From Anomaloglossus baeobatrachus (lineage: Eukaryota > Chordata > Amphibia > Anura > Aromobatidae): 64,000 nucleotides of DNA. Position 1 is the first letter of the stretch. Every line of letters begins with the position of its first letter. Positions 11,664 through 22,834 of this stretch are shown here, piece by piece. The translations under genes were made by a program, and so were the position numbers. Under the pieces are notes generated by a model that did not search any database, was not told the origin of the DNA, and was given only the letters and a program-made list of their open reading frames with translations. Where the stretch lies: NCBI RefSeq assembly GCF_048569485.1, contig NC_134354.1, forward strand, positions 513,431,780-513,495,779, read 5' to 3'.

Positions 11664-12890
11664 TGCGACGCCCTGGACAAGCCAGGGGTCACAGGTAATG
11701 ACATCACCACACCCTACACCCCGGTTAGGTACATCAAAGCTAGACCAGAAATCCTTGTTGCCTTCCCCAGGGGCTGATGTCCACACCAGGGGGTGGAGCC
11801 AGGCGGTTGGTCTCCACCCACCAAGGAGTTCACAGTCCTGGAGGAGGGAGAACACAGGCAGTGAGAGGGAAGCTAGGGAAGTGAGAGGAGAGACAGAGTT
11901 TGGAGGAGGAAGTAAAAAGAGGAAAGTGACAGCTTAAGAGCCTGAAGTTAGTCCGGGTGTGTGCCCCGGACGGAGACAGCAAGGTTAGCAGACGGCGGTG
12001 ACCGTCTGCAGGAGTGGCCTATCGGAGGTGCCGTGAGGACCGTGGACGGGTGGTGACCCGGCGGTACCGGACCGGTACACAAGGAGAAGCCAGCACCATT
12101 GGCAGGGGCCTTTCGGATCCCGGCAAGGCTAGGAGTCGCCGTAAATTTGCCAAATCCGTCAGTGAAGGGGACCTCCGGGTTTCCAAACAACTAAGTCCCG
12201 ATTGAAGGCAACAGTCCAACCGTATGAGAGAGACACCGCCACCGCCAAGGCACCAGTTTCTCAGGGCCAGCGCCTGCGGGCAAAGAGGGGCTCCTCCGGC
12301 CCATATCCAAGTCGGGGAGCGGGTTACCGGTGGGAACCCATCGCTACCAACATTACACAAGGTGCAGGGAAAGAGACAGTCACCGTTAACTACCGGGGAA
12401 AAGCAACAGCAGCCGTCCGTGGGAACCGTCTTTCCAGCCGTGTGTTTTACCGAGAACTGTGTCACCGTCTCAGGCTGAGTGAGTACCGCCGTGCCGTGAG
12501 GCACAGCGCTGCCCCCCCGCGACCCTGCACCTCACCAGGCCCCGCACCTGGCCTGCCAGCCCTCATCCTCCACCCCATCACTGGGCCCCGGGACAACCAA
12601 CCCCTACCCACGGAGGGGAGAACTAACAACTCTGCTGCTCCCTGTCACCGCTCCCGGGATCCCCATACAGAGCAGCGGTGGTGTTACCAAAAATCACCAC
12701 AACCGTGGGTGGCGTCATGGACAATAAATCCCCAAAACCAAACCCCTTTTCACTCACGGGCGAGGAGCGCCGCTCGAGTCCCCGGGATCCGGCCCATCGC
12801 TCGAGCCACCGAGCAGCAGCGGCCGCAGCAGCAGCGGCAGCCGGACCCGAGCAGTGGGAGAGCGCAGCGTCCCCTCCTCCGCCCGCGACA
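11664..12890. mobile_element. Solo LTR (fossil LTR retroelement)
   Basis: About 1.23 kb, beginning TG and ending CA, flanked by CATG at 11,660-11,663 and 12,891-12,894. An AATAAA lies near 12,722, consistent with the poly(A) signal of an LTR read on the + strand. No internal coding region is present, as expected for recombination between two LTRs. A family cannot be named from the LTR alone (Gypsy-like or endogenous retrovirus). It is younger than the fold-back element it interrupts. Confidence 0.75.
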
Positions 12891-12953
12891 CATGACCTAT
12901 AAGAAATTGAGGACAGTTAAATATGGAAAAATGACTTAACAGGTTACATTTAA

Positions 12954-13369
12954 AGGAATAAAAAATGGCATGCTCATCTTCTGGCGCCTGTAGCGGATCC
13001 AGCGCAGATCTCTTCAGTGGTCTCTGCTGGCCCGAGAAGCCATGCCTGCCACAATTGGAAGTTCAGCAGCACTTCACTTTCAGAATTACTTTATGTAGTA
13101 AAAACCACAGTCTTCTTTGAAGCAATAAACTCAGTGATGGCAGGCAAATGGATCTTCAACACCAACCCGGCTGTCATAGCATCTCATTGGCGATCATGTC
13201 ATGGGGCAGCTGATGGGTGTACAGAATGACGAACCCTCATGCCGGCGTGCTGTTATCACAATGCCGCTGTCTGAGATTGACAGCGGCAGTCAACATGCAC
13301 AATGAACAAACCAGCAATTCAGAAATAGGTTTTTTTATGTCATTCACTGTTATAACATGGCTTTATTCC
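12954..13369. other. Unassigned, repeat-like
   Basis: 13,130-13,330 has the character of dispersed repeat DNA ('cgctgtctgagattgacag' near 13,266 resembles 'gttgtccgaaatcgacgg' near 19,591). No exon or RNA recognised. Confidence 0.4.
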
Positions 13370-13763
13370 TCGGGACAGTACGATTACAGCGACACCTCAT
13401 TTATATGAATTTTTATGTTTTGCCTCTTTCACACAATAAAAACCATGTTATAGAGAAAAAAATGATTTTACATTGCTATATTCTGACAGCTATCTTGTTT
13501 ATTTTTTTGCTGTATATGGAAGCATGTTTATTACAGAACAAGATGACCTTTTCAGGGATACCATACTTTATTTTTTTTTATTTTTTATATAATGTTGTAT
13601 TCTACTTCTTTTCCCCAATGGTTTGATGAAAGACTAACTTTTTCTACATTTTTATTTTATTGATTACAATGTTCACTGAAGGGGTTAATTAGTGTGACAG
13701 ATTTATAGATCAGGTCGTTCCGGAGGTGGCGATACCAAATACTGTAGTGTATATGTATGTATG

Positions 13764-13851
<88 letters not shown>

Positions 13852-14010
13852 GTATATGTATATATATATATATATATATACTATAGATATGTGTTTCTTT
13901 TCATTTTTTGTTATTTGGGGATTTAAAAAAAAAAAAAAAAAAAACTAGCTTTTTTTTTTTTCTTTTAAACTATTTTTTTACACTTGTTACATAGTTTACC
14001 TATGGGACAT
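13370..14010. repeat. A/T-rich interspersed repeat with (TA)n
   Basis: Begins near 'ctcgggacagtacgatt' and includes 'tgttcactgaaggggtta'. A (TA)n microsatellite runs from about 13,768 to 13,881, then poly(A) and poly(T) runs near 13,925-13,965. I read it as a degraded non-autonomous element; no coding content. Confidence 0.55.
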
Positions 14011-14044
14011 TAACTTTTATTAGTCTGATTGCTCTTAAGCAGTA

Positions 14045-14096
14045 GTGATTTATTTCTCCACACGTTTCAGAGAGATCCCTCTCCTTCAGGAAAATT
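14045..14096 (-). ncRNA. Degenerate hammerhead-ribozyme-like motif
   Basis: Read on the - strand: 'cctgaagga', a stem II of 'gagag' with 'ctctc', then 'tgaaacgtgt'. The first core box has one extra base relative to CUGANGA and stem I is weak, so it is probably inactive. Confidence 0.45.
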
Positions 14097-14469
14097 ACAT
14101 CTAAAAAAGGGGGTGTACATACAGGGTATAAAGAGATGACAGATACATCTATAGTGTCGATAATTTAGTTCAAAGTATTACATACACAGAGCAAGCTACT
14201 GAAAGAAAAAGCAGAAAAAAGTGTGTTCATGCAGTTAACCCACATGAAAAGAGAGTTGAAAATTATTTGTTTTTTAACTCTTTTTTCATATGGGTTAACT
14301 ATATTTACACACTTTGAACTATATTATCGATACGCTATTATATTCTTATATTCTATACAAATCTTATAGGCTTTATCTGTTACTTCTAACCTGTTTTCAA
14401 ATCTGAGGGGGTGGTGGTTTGATGTAGCTCATCTATTTATACCCGGTATGTCTACCCCCATTTTTATAT

Positions 14470-14525
14470 GTGATTTCCTGAAGAAGGAGAGGGATCTCTC
14501 CGAAACCAGTAGAGAAGTAAATCAC
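14470..14525 (+). ncRNA. Hammerhead-ribozyme-like motif (type I layout)
   Basis: In order: stem I strand 'gtgattt' (14,470-14,476), core 'ctgaaga' (14,478-14,484), stem II 'ggagag' with 'ctctcc' around loop 'ggat', core 'gaaa' (14,502-14,505), a minimal stem III 'ac-ca-gt' and a possible cleavage base at 14,511, then stem I strand 'aaatcac' (14,519-14,525), fully complementary to the first. A very short stem III is known for hammerheads of Penelope-like elements. An unpaired A at 14,485 and an internal loop in stem I are the weak points. Confidence 0.65.
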
Positions 14526-14530
14526 CACTG

Positions 14531-15157
14531 TTTTACTCCTGGGTGTTTCCTTTATTACGGCAGCTCAGCATTAATACCCAGTCTTTCTCCTTTGGATATT
14601 GCTGTTTTACACGTGGGGCTGTTGCAGCCGTATGCCATGGCCATCTCAGTTGATTGTGACTCTCACAACCTGACAAGATGAGCTTTTACAATACTCAGCC
14701 TTCTCTTTATTTTTTAGATAAGACCCTATTTTGTGCTTCTTTTTGTCCTCCAGTAAACTACATCTTAATTTTTCCGCAGTGCAAGCTGACATGCGGCACT
14801 TCTTCCTGAGACGCAGCATATCAATTTACGCTTGCAGAGACGCGAGTGTTCTCAGCGGGGAGAATACGGTGAAAGTCCACAGCACCCAGAATCCTGATCC
14901 TGGGAACCGACCGCTGCTTTCTACTGCGACGAACACTTGCATCTCTGCAGGAGAAGACATGCTGCGTCCAGTGTTGTGTTGCCTTAATTGCCAGAAGTTC
15001 TGCTTTTTTACAGTTGGTCACACTTGAGGATGAACAATTAATATAGGTCATTGATTAACAGCACCTGGCTGCTACTTGCCCACTTAATTCCAGTGGAAGC
15101 AGTAAGAGTGTACTTAATTTTTCATTCACTGCTTTTCCACTTTGGCCTGTATATTGT
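14531..15157. other. Unassigned
   Basis: No exon, RNA or clear repeat boundary recognised. Two short open frames overlap on opposite strands near 14,821-15,027 without protein character. Confidence 0.4.
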
Positions 15158-15978
15158 TAAAGGTGTTATCCAGGACTATGTTAGTTTTTTACTGTGGGCC
15201 TAGGAACCAGTGGCGGACATTGATGACTTGGGGCCCATGTACAAGTAATGTGTTTTAGGCGCCCTTCTTTTATGACATCCAAGTTACAGATAATATATAC
15301 TGTGTATGTATATTATATAGTCTCCTCTTATTATATAGATTACCGTTCCTTATTTCCAGAATATTGTATATAAGTGCTCAGGCTGCTCTGTATAATGTAA
15401 ATATCATATTTTAGTATAATAACCTGCGGGGCGGTCAGGTCGGATGGGCATCACTGGCCTCGGTCCGATGCCTCCTTTCTTCCTTCCATCGCCGTCCTCC
15501 TTCCCAGCTCTGTGTGGATGACGCATCCTATGTCAACGACACAAGAGGCCTCAATTGCGCTCTTGAATAGGCAAACTTCTCTTTACCCTGCTCAGGGCAC
15601 ATCAAAGTATTTTAGTGTGCATACATGAGTGGTCTTTGACCTTTCCCCGCACCTGTCCATTACAGTACTTTGCTCTGCCCTCAGCAGGGCAGATAATAGT
15701 GTGCATTCGCAGGAGCGCAATGGAGATCTCTGTGGATGATGTAAGATGCGTCATCCACACTAAGCTAGGAAGGAGGACGGCGATGGAAAGAAATGAGGAG
15801 GCTCCGGACCGAGACCAGTGACGCCCATTTGACCGCAGCAGAGTATAATAAAAGCTGTTTTTATGTTATACAGAGCGGCAGACACTTATATACAGTATTC
15901 TACAATGCTGTATATAAGATCTTACTGGTGGTGGCCACAACTTATGAGGGAGAAATCTGGTGACAGGTTCCCTTTAAG
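15158..15978. repeat. Fold-back repeat region ending at TTTAA
   Basis: 'ttaaaggtgttatccagg' at 15,158 is a lone end related to 18,391-18,741. A fold-back follows: about 15,350-15,520 ('aagtgctcaggctgctctg', 'ccttccatcgccgtcct') is answered by 15,770-15,910 ('aggacggcgatgg', 'cagagcggcagacactt'). The right end 'tgacaggttccctttaa' is of family B type. Confidence 0.55.
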
Positions 15979-18128
15979 TCGACCTTCAACTTTAAAAACT
16001 GAATTGGGATATAACATAAATGGGAGATAAAGTCCAGACCTCGGCAGCAGCCACTGAGCAGTGTATGGATATGCTGTGTTCTGCCCTATACATTACTTAT
16101 ATACGGCATCTACAAGAGCAACCAATCTCACATTGAAATCCTCAATAGTGCAGTCCTTGACAACCCTTTTAAGTGGTTAATGTGAAAGGGAATAAACTAT
16201 AGTATCAGGCATAGATGCCTTTAGAAACAGCCTCTGTAAATATATACACATTATCCTGATTGTTAGAGTTCCCAAGAGTCAGGTTTGTAGGGTCAAATAT
16301 TATATGCTTGTCTTATATAGGCCACAAGGAAATTGCTGAAAGCAAAAGCCTAATTACTTGACTTTCTTGTTAGAGAATTTTGTAAGACTGAAGCTACATA
16401 GAGACATTTTATGGATTGACGTTCCAGATCTTACATTACAAAGAAGTCACTCAATTTTCATAATTAAAATGAGAAAGTTGCAAAAAGTGCTTTAAGCAGG
16501 TTGATGCTCGGAGAAAAATGGAGATGCAATCCAATGTATGTTAACAGCACAGTCGTTTCACAAAAAAGTAGGTATTTCACAGAGATATGTAAAAGTGGTA
16601 GACTTGCTGGGAGTGAAGATCTAGTGATTGACAGTTGCGGACGGATAGTCTGTGGGTTGTGAAGGTCGCGTACAGTGGGTGGCTTGTGGCAGTAATGAGA
16701 AGAAAGGACACTGGAGATGAGATAGCGGGAACCTTGACATTTGACTGAGACACGGAGTGTGAACAGCATTGAAATGAGAGACCGATGCAGAGATTTCAGT
16801 ACCACATTTGCACCTCTTGATAGAAAACCACACCGAAATGGCGTCAAAACCATTTCTGTGCACTTTGTGATGCAGATTTGGCGCTGAAACTTTTACACCA
16901 TATTCTCGCACCCAATTTACACCTCCTGGCAAAAAATCGCATCAAAACCGCATGCGTTATGGTTCGATAGTAGTGATTTTTTTTGCCTGCCAGGGAGACT
17001 CTGTAAGTATAACGGGAGATTCGGTAAAAACACGCTTGCTCCAATCCCACTATGTCTTCTACCACCATCTTAAATCACCAGATTCTGGTCCCCATAGACT
17101 TATATGGGGACCATCGTCTGACCAGATATCTGGGAGCAATTCCGGGCCGCAATCGGGTTGTTTTTTTTTAAACCCAGTTAGACCCACTGATCCCGGGTAT
17201 GTGCGAGTCCGCCCATCACTACTCTTTATACAAAGCACAATATATTAGCAGACATAAAGTGGAGAAACCACCACTAAGTAACGAAACCAGTTCTCTCTGT
17301 ATATCCAGGAGAAGCGTGCAGTCACTGATTTGCATAAATATGAAGATATGGACTTGCCAGATGAGACATACAGAAGAGTGCTATCCTGTCATTCCATCAT
17401 AGTATTGTAACCAGTTTAGATCATGTAAAATAAGGACATATACACTATTATAAATAATTATCCCTTAACATCCTAGTCATGAATGAATTACGGTTCTAGA
17501 TACTAATACAAAAGCTGAGCATGCCAACAAAAAAGGAAATAAATATTGCATTTTAGGTTCCATTCCAGGGAAGAAAATAATAGAACATATTTAGCTGTTT
17601 TGCATATTTGGAGTCTTTAGTTTTTGCTTTGAAGGGACCATCCAGTTATCTGCATTATATTCTGTATAGTGTTTGGACAGTGTTAAGTTGACAGATGACA
17701 GACGTTTCCTGGAACTAATGTCACTGAGAGCAATTGTCTATGGAAGCACATGTACTGGCAGAAAATGACAACCAAGTGCCCAAAAAACATTTTCAATATT
17801 TACACAATTTTGTAGTATAAATGTGTTACAGAAAATGGTACAATTGGGTCATATATATATATATAGAAGATTTGCCACATAGGGTTTTTTTTAGAATTAC
17901 ACCACTGAGTACTCTGAGTAGTATAAAATACACAAGATGCAATAATTCATTTACTTTGCTATTTCATTAGATTTTCCCATGATAGGCATGTGTGAAGAAT
18001 ATGTTTTATATCTCGGTTGTTTGCAAGAACATTAATCTGATATATCTACAAGTCACTGCTGCACTTGTAAAACCCTATACCTTAGTGAACAATTGTTTTG
18101 TATTTTCATAGAAAGTGCATTTCTAGAA
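15979..18128. other. Unassigned intergenic DNA
   Basis: Mostly A/T-rich with a short (TA)n near 17,852. Open frames near 16,464-17,250 lack recognisable domains. I see no supported gene, RNA or repeat boundary. Confidence 0.4.
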
Positions 18129-18328
18129 GGCCAGAGTCACACTTGAGCGTATCTTGCGCGAGTTTCTCATTGCATCACCCGCCACGGCCTGATGCGCTCT
18201 GGACAGGAGCATCTCAGCTGCATAGAAATACATGCAGCTGCCCCGCACCTGTCAGGAAAGTGTGTGGCCGTGCCAGGTGATGCGATGCAAGACTCGAGCG
18301 AGATACGCTCAAGTGTGACTCCTGCCTA
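18129..18328. mobile_element. Short fold-back MITE
   Basis: About 200 bp. The ends 'ggccagagtcacacttgag' and 'ctcaagtgtgactcctgcc' are inverted with two mismatches, and the interior arms continue the pairing ('gagcgtatctt', 'gcatcac'). The target duplication is not clear, so the superfamily is left open. Confidence 0.75.
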
Positions 18329-18390
18329 ACAGAAGTAGCTACACCAATCTGCACTGTTGCATGATGATCAGGATAATTCACCCAAAATAA

Positions 18391-18741
18391 ATCCAGGACT
18401 ATTTAATTATTTCTTTTTGCTATGGGCCTAACGATTAACAGAGTTGCTAACTTCCTGCCTGTTGTGCCCAGTGCCGATCTCTGTAACACAGAACGGTCAT
18501 AGACTCTGCCTAACCAGAGCCGGCTGTCAATCAGCAGGACGTCAGCAGTTATGACCCGAGGACCAGAAGAATAGGAAGAGCTGCTCTGTTGACGTGAAGC
18601 AGCTGAATCACTAGCCGGCATGATCCGTGACCGCTCTGAGCCGGCGCCGGGTAGAACAGGCAAGTATTTAGAAACAACCTGCTTATAAGTTTTTAGGCCC
18701 ATAGTAAAAAAAAAAAAGAGGATAGTCCTGGATAAGCCCTT
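18391..18741. mobile_element. MITE, family D
   Basis: 'ccaggactattt' with 'tgctatgggccta' on the left is answered by 'taggcccatagta' with 'gatagtcctgg' on the right. A lone end of the same family is at 15,167-15,215. No coding content. Confidence 0.65.
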
Positions 18742-20049
18742 TTAGGGAAATGTTAATTACATAGTTGTCACACTCACTATTACTGTAATGGTTAAAACAT
18801 TTGTCAAACATTTTGATACTTTCTGATCTCAACGTATTGGTCAAGAACTAGCTTAGTTCTTAGTTCTTCATGAATCATAGAATCATAGAATGTGACACAA
18901 AGTGATAAAGGGAATTTGTCACTTTGTGCTTTGTGTTTTATTTTTTTCTTTCTTACATGAACTATAACTCTTTTTTCTTTTTTTTTTTCTTTTTTTTTTT
19001 TTATATATAATTCTATCAACATATATGTATGGGGGTTTGTTTTTTGCCTGAGAAGCTGTAGTTTTGAATAACGTTTAATTTTGCTATACAATGGGTTGAA
19101 AAGCAGAGAATAAAAAATCCAAGTGGAATGAATTGGTGAAAAAATAAAATGCTATTTGGCCACTGAATTCTGGAGGTCTGTTCTTACAGTGTCCTTTGTG
19201 CTGTATAGATGACCTGGAAACATGATTGTTCAGGTCAGTGCGATTATTGCGATACCAAGGTTGCATCCGGTTTTTTTTCTATGTACTGTAGGTGAAAAAG
19301 GTTCAGTTGAGTTTTGTAAATTTTGCTTTTTAATTTTTTTTACATTTTTGAAAACGTTTTTTTAAAACCCCATTAGCATTCTTAAACCTGCAGTCATTTG
19401 ATAATTTGTACTAAATATTACGATACTATAGTATTGCAGTATATAGTGATCATGGTCTACTATGGAGCACACAGGAGTACTGAAATGGCGGCCTTGTGGG
19501 CCTTCAGCAGGCCTGTGGCAGGAGTGGTTACCCATTGGTACCCTGCGATTGCATGAAACTGAGAACATTAAAGTCTGTAGCAGTAATACTGTTGTCCGAA
19601 ATCGACGGCAGTATTTTAGGGGTCAGCAGCAGAAATAAGCTCATTTCATCTCCGATCGCTGCTTTTAAAGATAAATGCTTGTGAAGTAATACTACAGTTC
19701 TGCCTGTTATGGCGCAGGCTCAGTAGCTGAGTCATCTCCATACGCTTGCATCCAAAATGCACAATACATGTATATCAGATGTGGGGAGGAGATTCTGTTG
19801 TGTAGGTTTTCATTATTTTGCCCCGTCTGAGAATATTCACCTATTTTCTTCTGTGAAGCCCCTTCCTGTGCGCTGATTGTTCCTGACCTGGGTGCACAAT
19901 AGCAGGAATTGCACTGCCGCGCATGTACAGGTGTGTCTCTGCTGTTACATTCTATTGAGTGATCACTGATTATTCTTGTTGAATGAGAACTCCATGAGAT
20001 AATGATCTTGAGCATTACCGTATATACTTTTTGCTGCCTGACATTTCAC
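18742..20049. other. Unassigned, partly repeat-like
   Basis: A/T-rich with poly(T)-rich runs at 18,944-19,001. The stretch 19,480-19,680 has dispersed-repeat character. No supported gene or RNA. Confidence 0.4.
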
Positions 20050-20063
20050 TGGTAAAGACTTGT

Positions 20064-21646
20064 ACCAAATTCTTTGAAGAAAAGGTATACCAAACAAGGG
20101 ATCACCACAAAATCAAGAATATAAGAAATACTTTATTACAGAAAAAACAACCACATGTCTCCAAACTAGGAGTGGGGCTCACACAGAAGAAAATTTAAAA
20201 ACACTTAAAAAGCCGATGGCATGATGCACCCAACACGCCAGGAACCAATATAAATATAAATACAGCATAGAAAAGCAATGTAAAGAACTCTCCTGCAACC
20301 ACAATAAATATCTAGACAGAAAAAAGCATGTTATAGTGAGTACATGGGTATTTCAATTCAGTTTAATATTACATAACGTGCTCAATTAGGTCTGATACAG
20401 ATAAAAAAGTGCAATATAGCACTCTTAACAGTGTGGTGAGCTATACACAGGGCACCGCATAAGGTTATGTATGTACCTGTTGTTCTGCTGTTATAAGGTC
20501 TAAAATAAGACAATATAGTGTAGTTGGCAGTAGGATGAGCTTAGCAAAACCATCACATAAGGCTATATAAGCCAAAATAAGCAGCAGTAATAAAGGCAGT
20601 TTTGTTAATATAAGACAAAGAGCACAAGGTTAAGGTCTTAAGCTCCTGAATGACCGACTGCCTGCATACCACAGCAGCACTATCTCACTACAGCCATCTA
20701 TCAGGAATCACCTGAGACAGACCAATACTTTGTTCTTACTCAGAACATTGAGGTAGCCAAGCTTTCTTCTTTCCCCTGAGGAAGCCACCCTTATAGGTGG
20801 CGATACGCGTGGGGTAACCACGCTGGGAACCCCTCTCCTTATGCTACCCTTACCCACATGGCATTTCTTAATTTATTGATAATGAGTATAAACTTGGCTA
20901 CCTCAATGTTCTGAGTAAGAACAAAGTATTGGTCTGTCTCAGGTGATTCCTGATAGATGGCTGTAGTGAGATAGTGCTGCTGTGGTATGCAGGCAGTCGG
21001 CCATTCAGGAGCTTAAGACCTTAACCTTGTGCTCTATGTCTTATATTAACAAAACTGCCTTTATTACTGCTGCTTATTTTGGCTTATATAGCCTTATGTG
21101 ATGGTTTTGCTAAGCTCATCCTACTGCCAACTACACTATATTGTCTTATTTTAGACCTTATAGCAGCAGAACAACAGGTACATACATAACCCTATGCGGT
21201 GCCCTGTGTATAGCTCACCACACTGTTAAGAGTGCTATATTGCACTTTTTTATCTGTATCAGACCTAATTGAGCACGTTATGTAATATTAACTGAATTGA
21301 AATACCGATGTACTCACTATAACATGCATTTTTCTGTCTAGATATTTATTGTGGTTGCAGGAGAGTTCTTTACATTGCTTTTCTATGCTGTATTTATATT
21401 TATATTGGTTCCTGGCGTGTTGGGTGCATCATGCCATCGGCTTTTTAAGGGTTTTTTTAATTTTCTTCTGTGTGAGCCCCACTCCTAGTTTGGAGACATG
21501 TGGTTGTTTTTTCTGTAATAAAGTATTTCTTATATTCTTGATTTTGTGGTGATCCCTTGTTTGGTATACCTTTTCTTCAAAGAATTTGGTACTGTGTTTG
21601 TATACCAGGAGATCCCACTAGTTGGTGCCCTTCCCTTCTTCTATAT
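20064..21646. mobile_element. Palindromic insertion with target duplication, probable non-autonomous Penelope-like dimer
   Basis: Arms 20,064-20,761 and 20,894-21,590 are nearly perfect reverse complements, joined by a spacer of about 132 bp. The insertion is flanked by a 14-nt direct repeat 'tggtaaagacttgt' (20,050-20,063 and 21,647-21,660), with a one-sided tail of about 55 bp (21,592-21,646). This is the architecture of the 54-63 kb Penelope-like insertion. The outer parts also share the word 'ttgattttgtgg' after an A/T-rich 3' region with that element. No long reading frame. A degenerate hammerhead-like motif lies in the spacer. The Penelope-like assignment is inference. Confidence 0.7.
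20773..20815 (+). ncRNA. Degenerate hammerhead-ribozyme-like motif in palindrome spacer
   Basis: 'ccc', core 'ctgagga', perfect 6-bp stem II 'gccacc' with 'ggtggc', then 'gatac' where the core expects GAAAC, a two-base loop and 'gt', then 'ggg' able to pair with 'ccc'. The A-to-T change in the second core box predicts loss of activity. Only one copy exists because it sits between the arms. Confidence 0.5.
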
Positions 21647-21660
21647 TGGTAAAGACTTGT

Positions 21661-22440
21661 GCTCATGTGAGCGAAAAACCTTTTGTCTTCAGTTCCAAGA
21701 AATGTTTATTGATCAAAGATCAAGGTTTTTCAAAACAACTATCTTATTACTGATTAAGGGCTACTCATATACACATTTAATTATCACTCCTTATGTTTTG
21801 CTGACATTTAATGTTAAATCACTGAACTTTATTATATTGAGCTGACAGCGATCCAATGTGTATGGTTAGTCTAACTCCTGGCAGGTGAGGTTGGCCAGAA
21901 GTGTATTGGACTGTAGCTCCAGATCCTTTTGTTTTTCCACTATCCCAATTGAATACAGCTCTAATTGGCCACTCTAGTCAGTTTCTCTTTGTTGTGGCCA
22001 TTGGTAAAGCAGAGGACCCAACAGTTATCCTCTACCCAGTTGATGGGTGAGAATATTGTATATTGGGCACCTCTTTTAAATTAATCATATGTTTGAATAC
22101 TGTACAACAGTCCAAGGAGATTGCCTGTCTATCCAAGACATGTGAGGCCATGAAGGCCCTTCCAATCATAAATTTCAACCCAAAAACGCATCAAAACACA
22201 TACGTTTTTTTTAAAGCTTTTTTCTTTTCACGGGATGCTTTTTTGTGAACACAGGCTGCATCTTTGTGGTGACCAGAAAGATGCAATGTGTGCACATGTG
22301 TAAATGATGTATTTTTCGGGTGGCCAAAAACATTTGTTTTTAAAGTGGGAAACACTTCAGGAATTGATCCATTTCTCTTGAGTTTGTTACTTTTTGGTCC
22401 TTTCATGAGCGTTTTTGTGATATTTATTTCACCTGTATTG
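21661..22440. other. Unassigned
   Basis: No exon, RNA or clear repeat boundary recognised. Open frames near 21,349-21,845 have no domain I can name. Confidence 0.4.
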
Positions 22441-22815
22441 TTAAGGCTACTTTCAGAAATCCATTTTTTTTTTTGCTATCTGGCTCATCCGGTTTGTGCT
22501 TGATGTGACGGATCCGTCATAGAGTGTGGGTAAAGTGATGTGACGGATCCGGTAAAAAATGGATCCGTCTCAATTTTTCCCTTCAGGCTAAAGGTTATTT
22601 GCTATGCGAGAGAGAAGATTTTTTGTGAGCATAAGAAAATTTACACAGGGGATCCAGTGCCCATAGGCTTCCATTGTAAAAAAAAAAAAAGACGGACGGC
22701 ACCGGATCCGTTGCCTTCCGGTTTTTCGCCACTCACAACAAACGTTCCTTTGGACGTTGCTTCCGGCGGCTGCACAGACAAATTTCGCCGGATCCAAAAC
22801 GAAATGTTGTGCTGC
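22441..22815. repeat. Interspersed repeat rich in 'ggatccg' words
   Basis: Starts near 'ttaaggctactttcag' and contains 'gacggatccgtcat', 'gtgacggatccggta', 'caccggatccgttgcc' and 'cgccggatccaaaacg'. Probably a non-autonomous DNA element; the right end is uncertain. Confidence 0.45.
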
Positions 22816-22834
22816 TGTTAATGTCAAAGGAGGT

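Larger units (their letters stand above)
10332..12949. mobile_element. Fold-back element with two later insertions
   Basis: TTAA at 10,328-10,331 and 12,950-12,953 flanks a long imperfect palindrome: the left arm has 'atgcaatgtgcatcac' and 'aaacactttttatcatta', the right arm the reverse complements ('gcgatgcacattgcatg', 'taatgataaaaagtgtttt'). The arms are interrupted by a Harbinger-like MITE near the centre (10,767-11,348) and a solo LTR in the right arm (11,664-12,890), after which the arm resumes ('acctataagaaattg'). Confidence 0.75.
14040..14530. repeat. Inverted-repeat locus with two facing hammerhead-like motifs
   Basis: The left and right ends are imperfect inverts: 'agtgatttatttctc' and 'gagagatccctctcc' near 14,044-14,085 against 'ggagagggatctctc' and 'gagaagtaaatcac' near 14,486-14,525. 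The interior has a weaker palindrome ('aaaagagagttgaaaa' against 'ttttttaactctttttt', about 14,248-14,287). By analogy with the Penelope-like locus at 54-63 kb, this is probably a degraded head-to-head dimer of a related element; no reading frame survives. Confidence 0.6.

Noticed and set aside
12202-12939. 245-codon frame
   Set aside because: Lies in the solo LTR and runs past its end; low-complexity composition and no homology I recognise.
13726-13948. Open frames rich in Ile/Tyr
   Set aside because: Translation of a (TA)n microsatellite.
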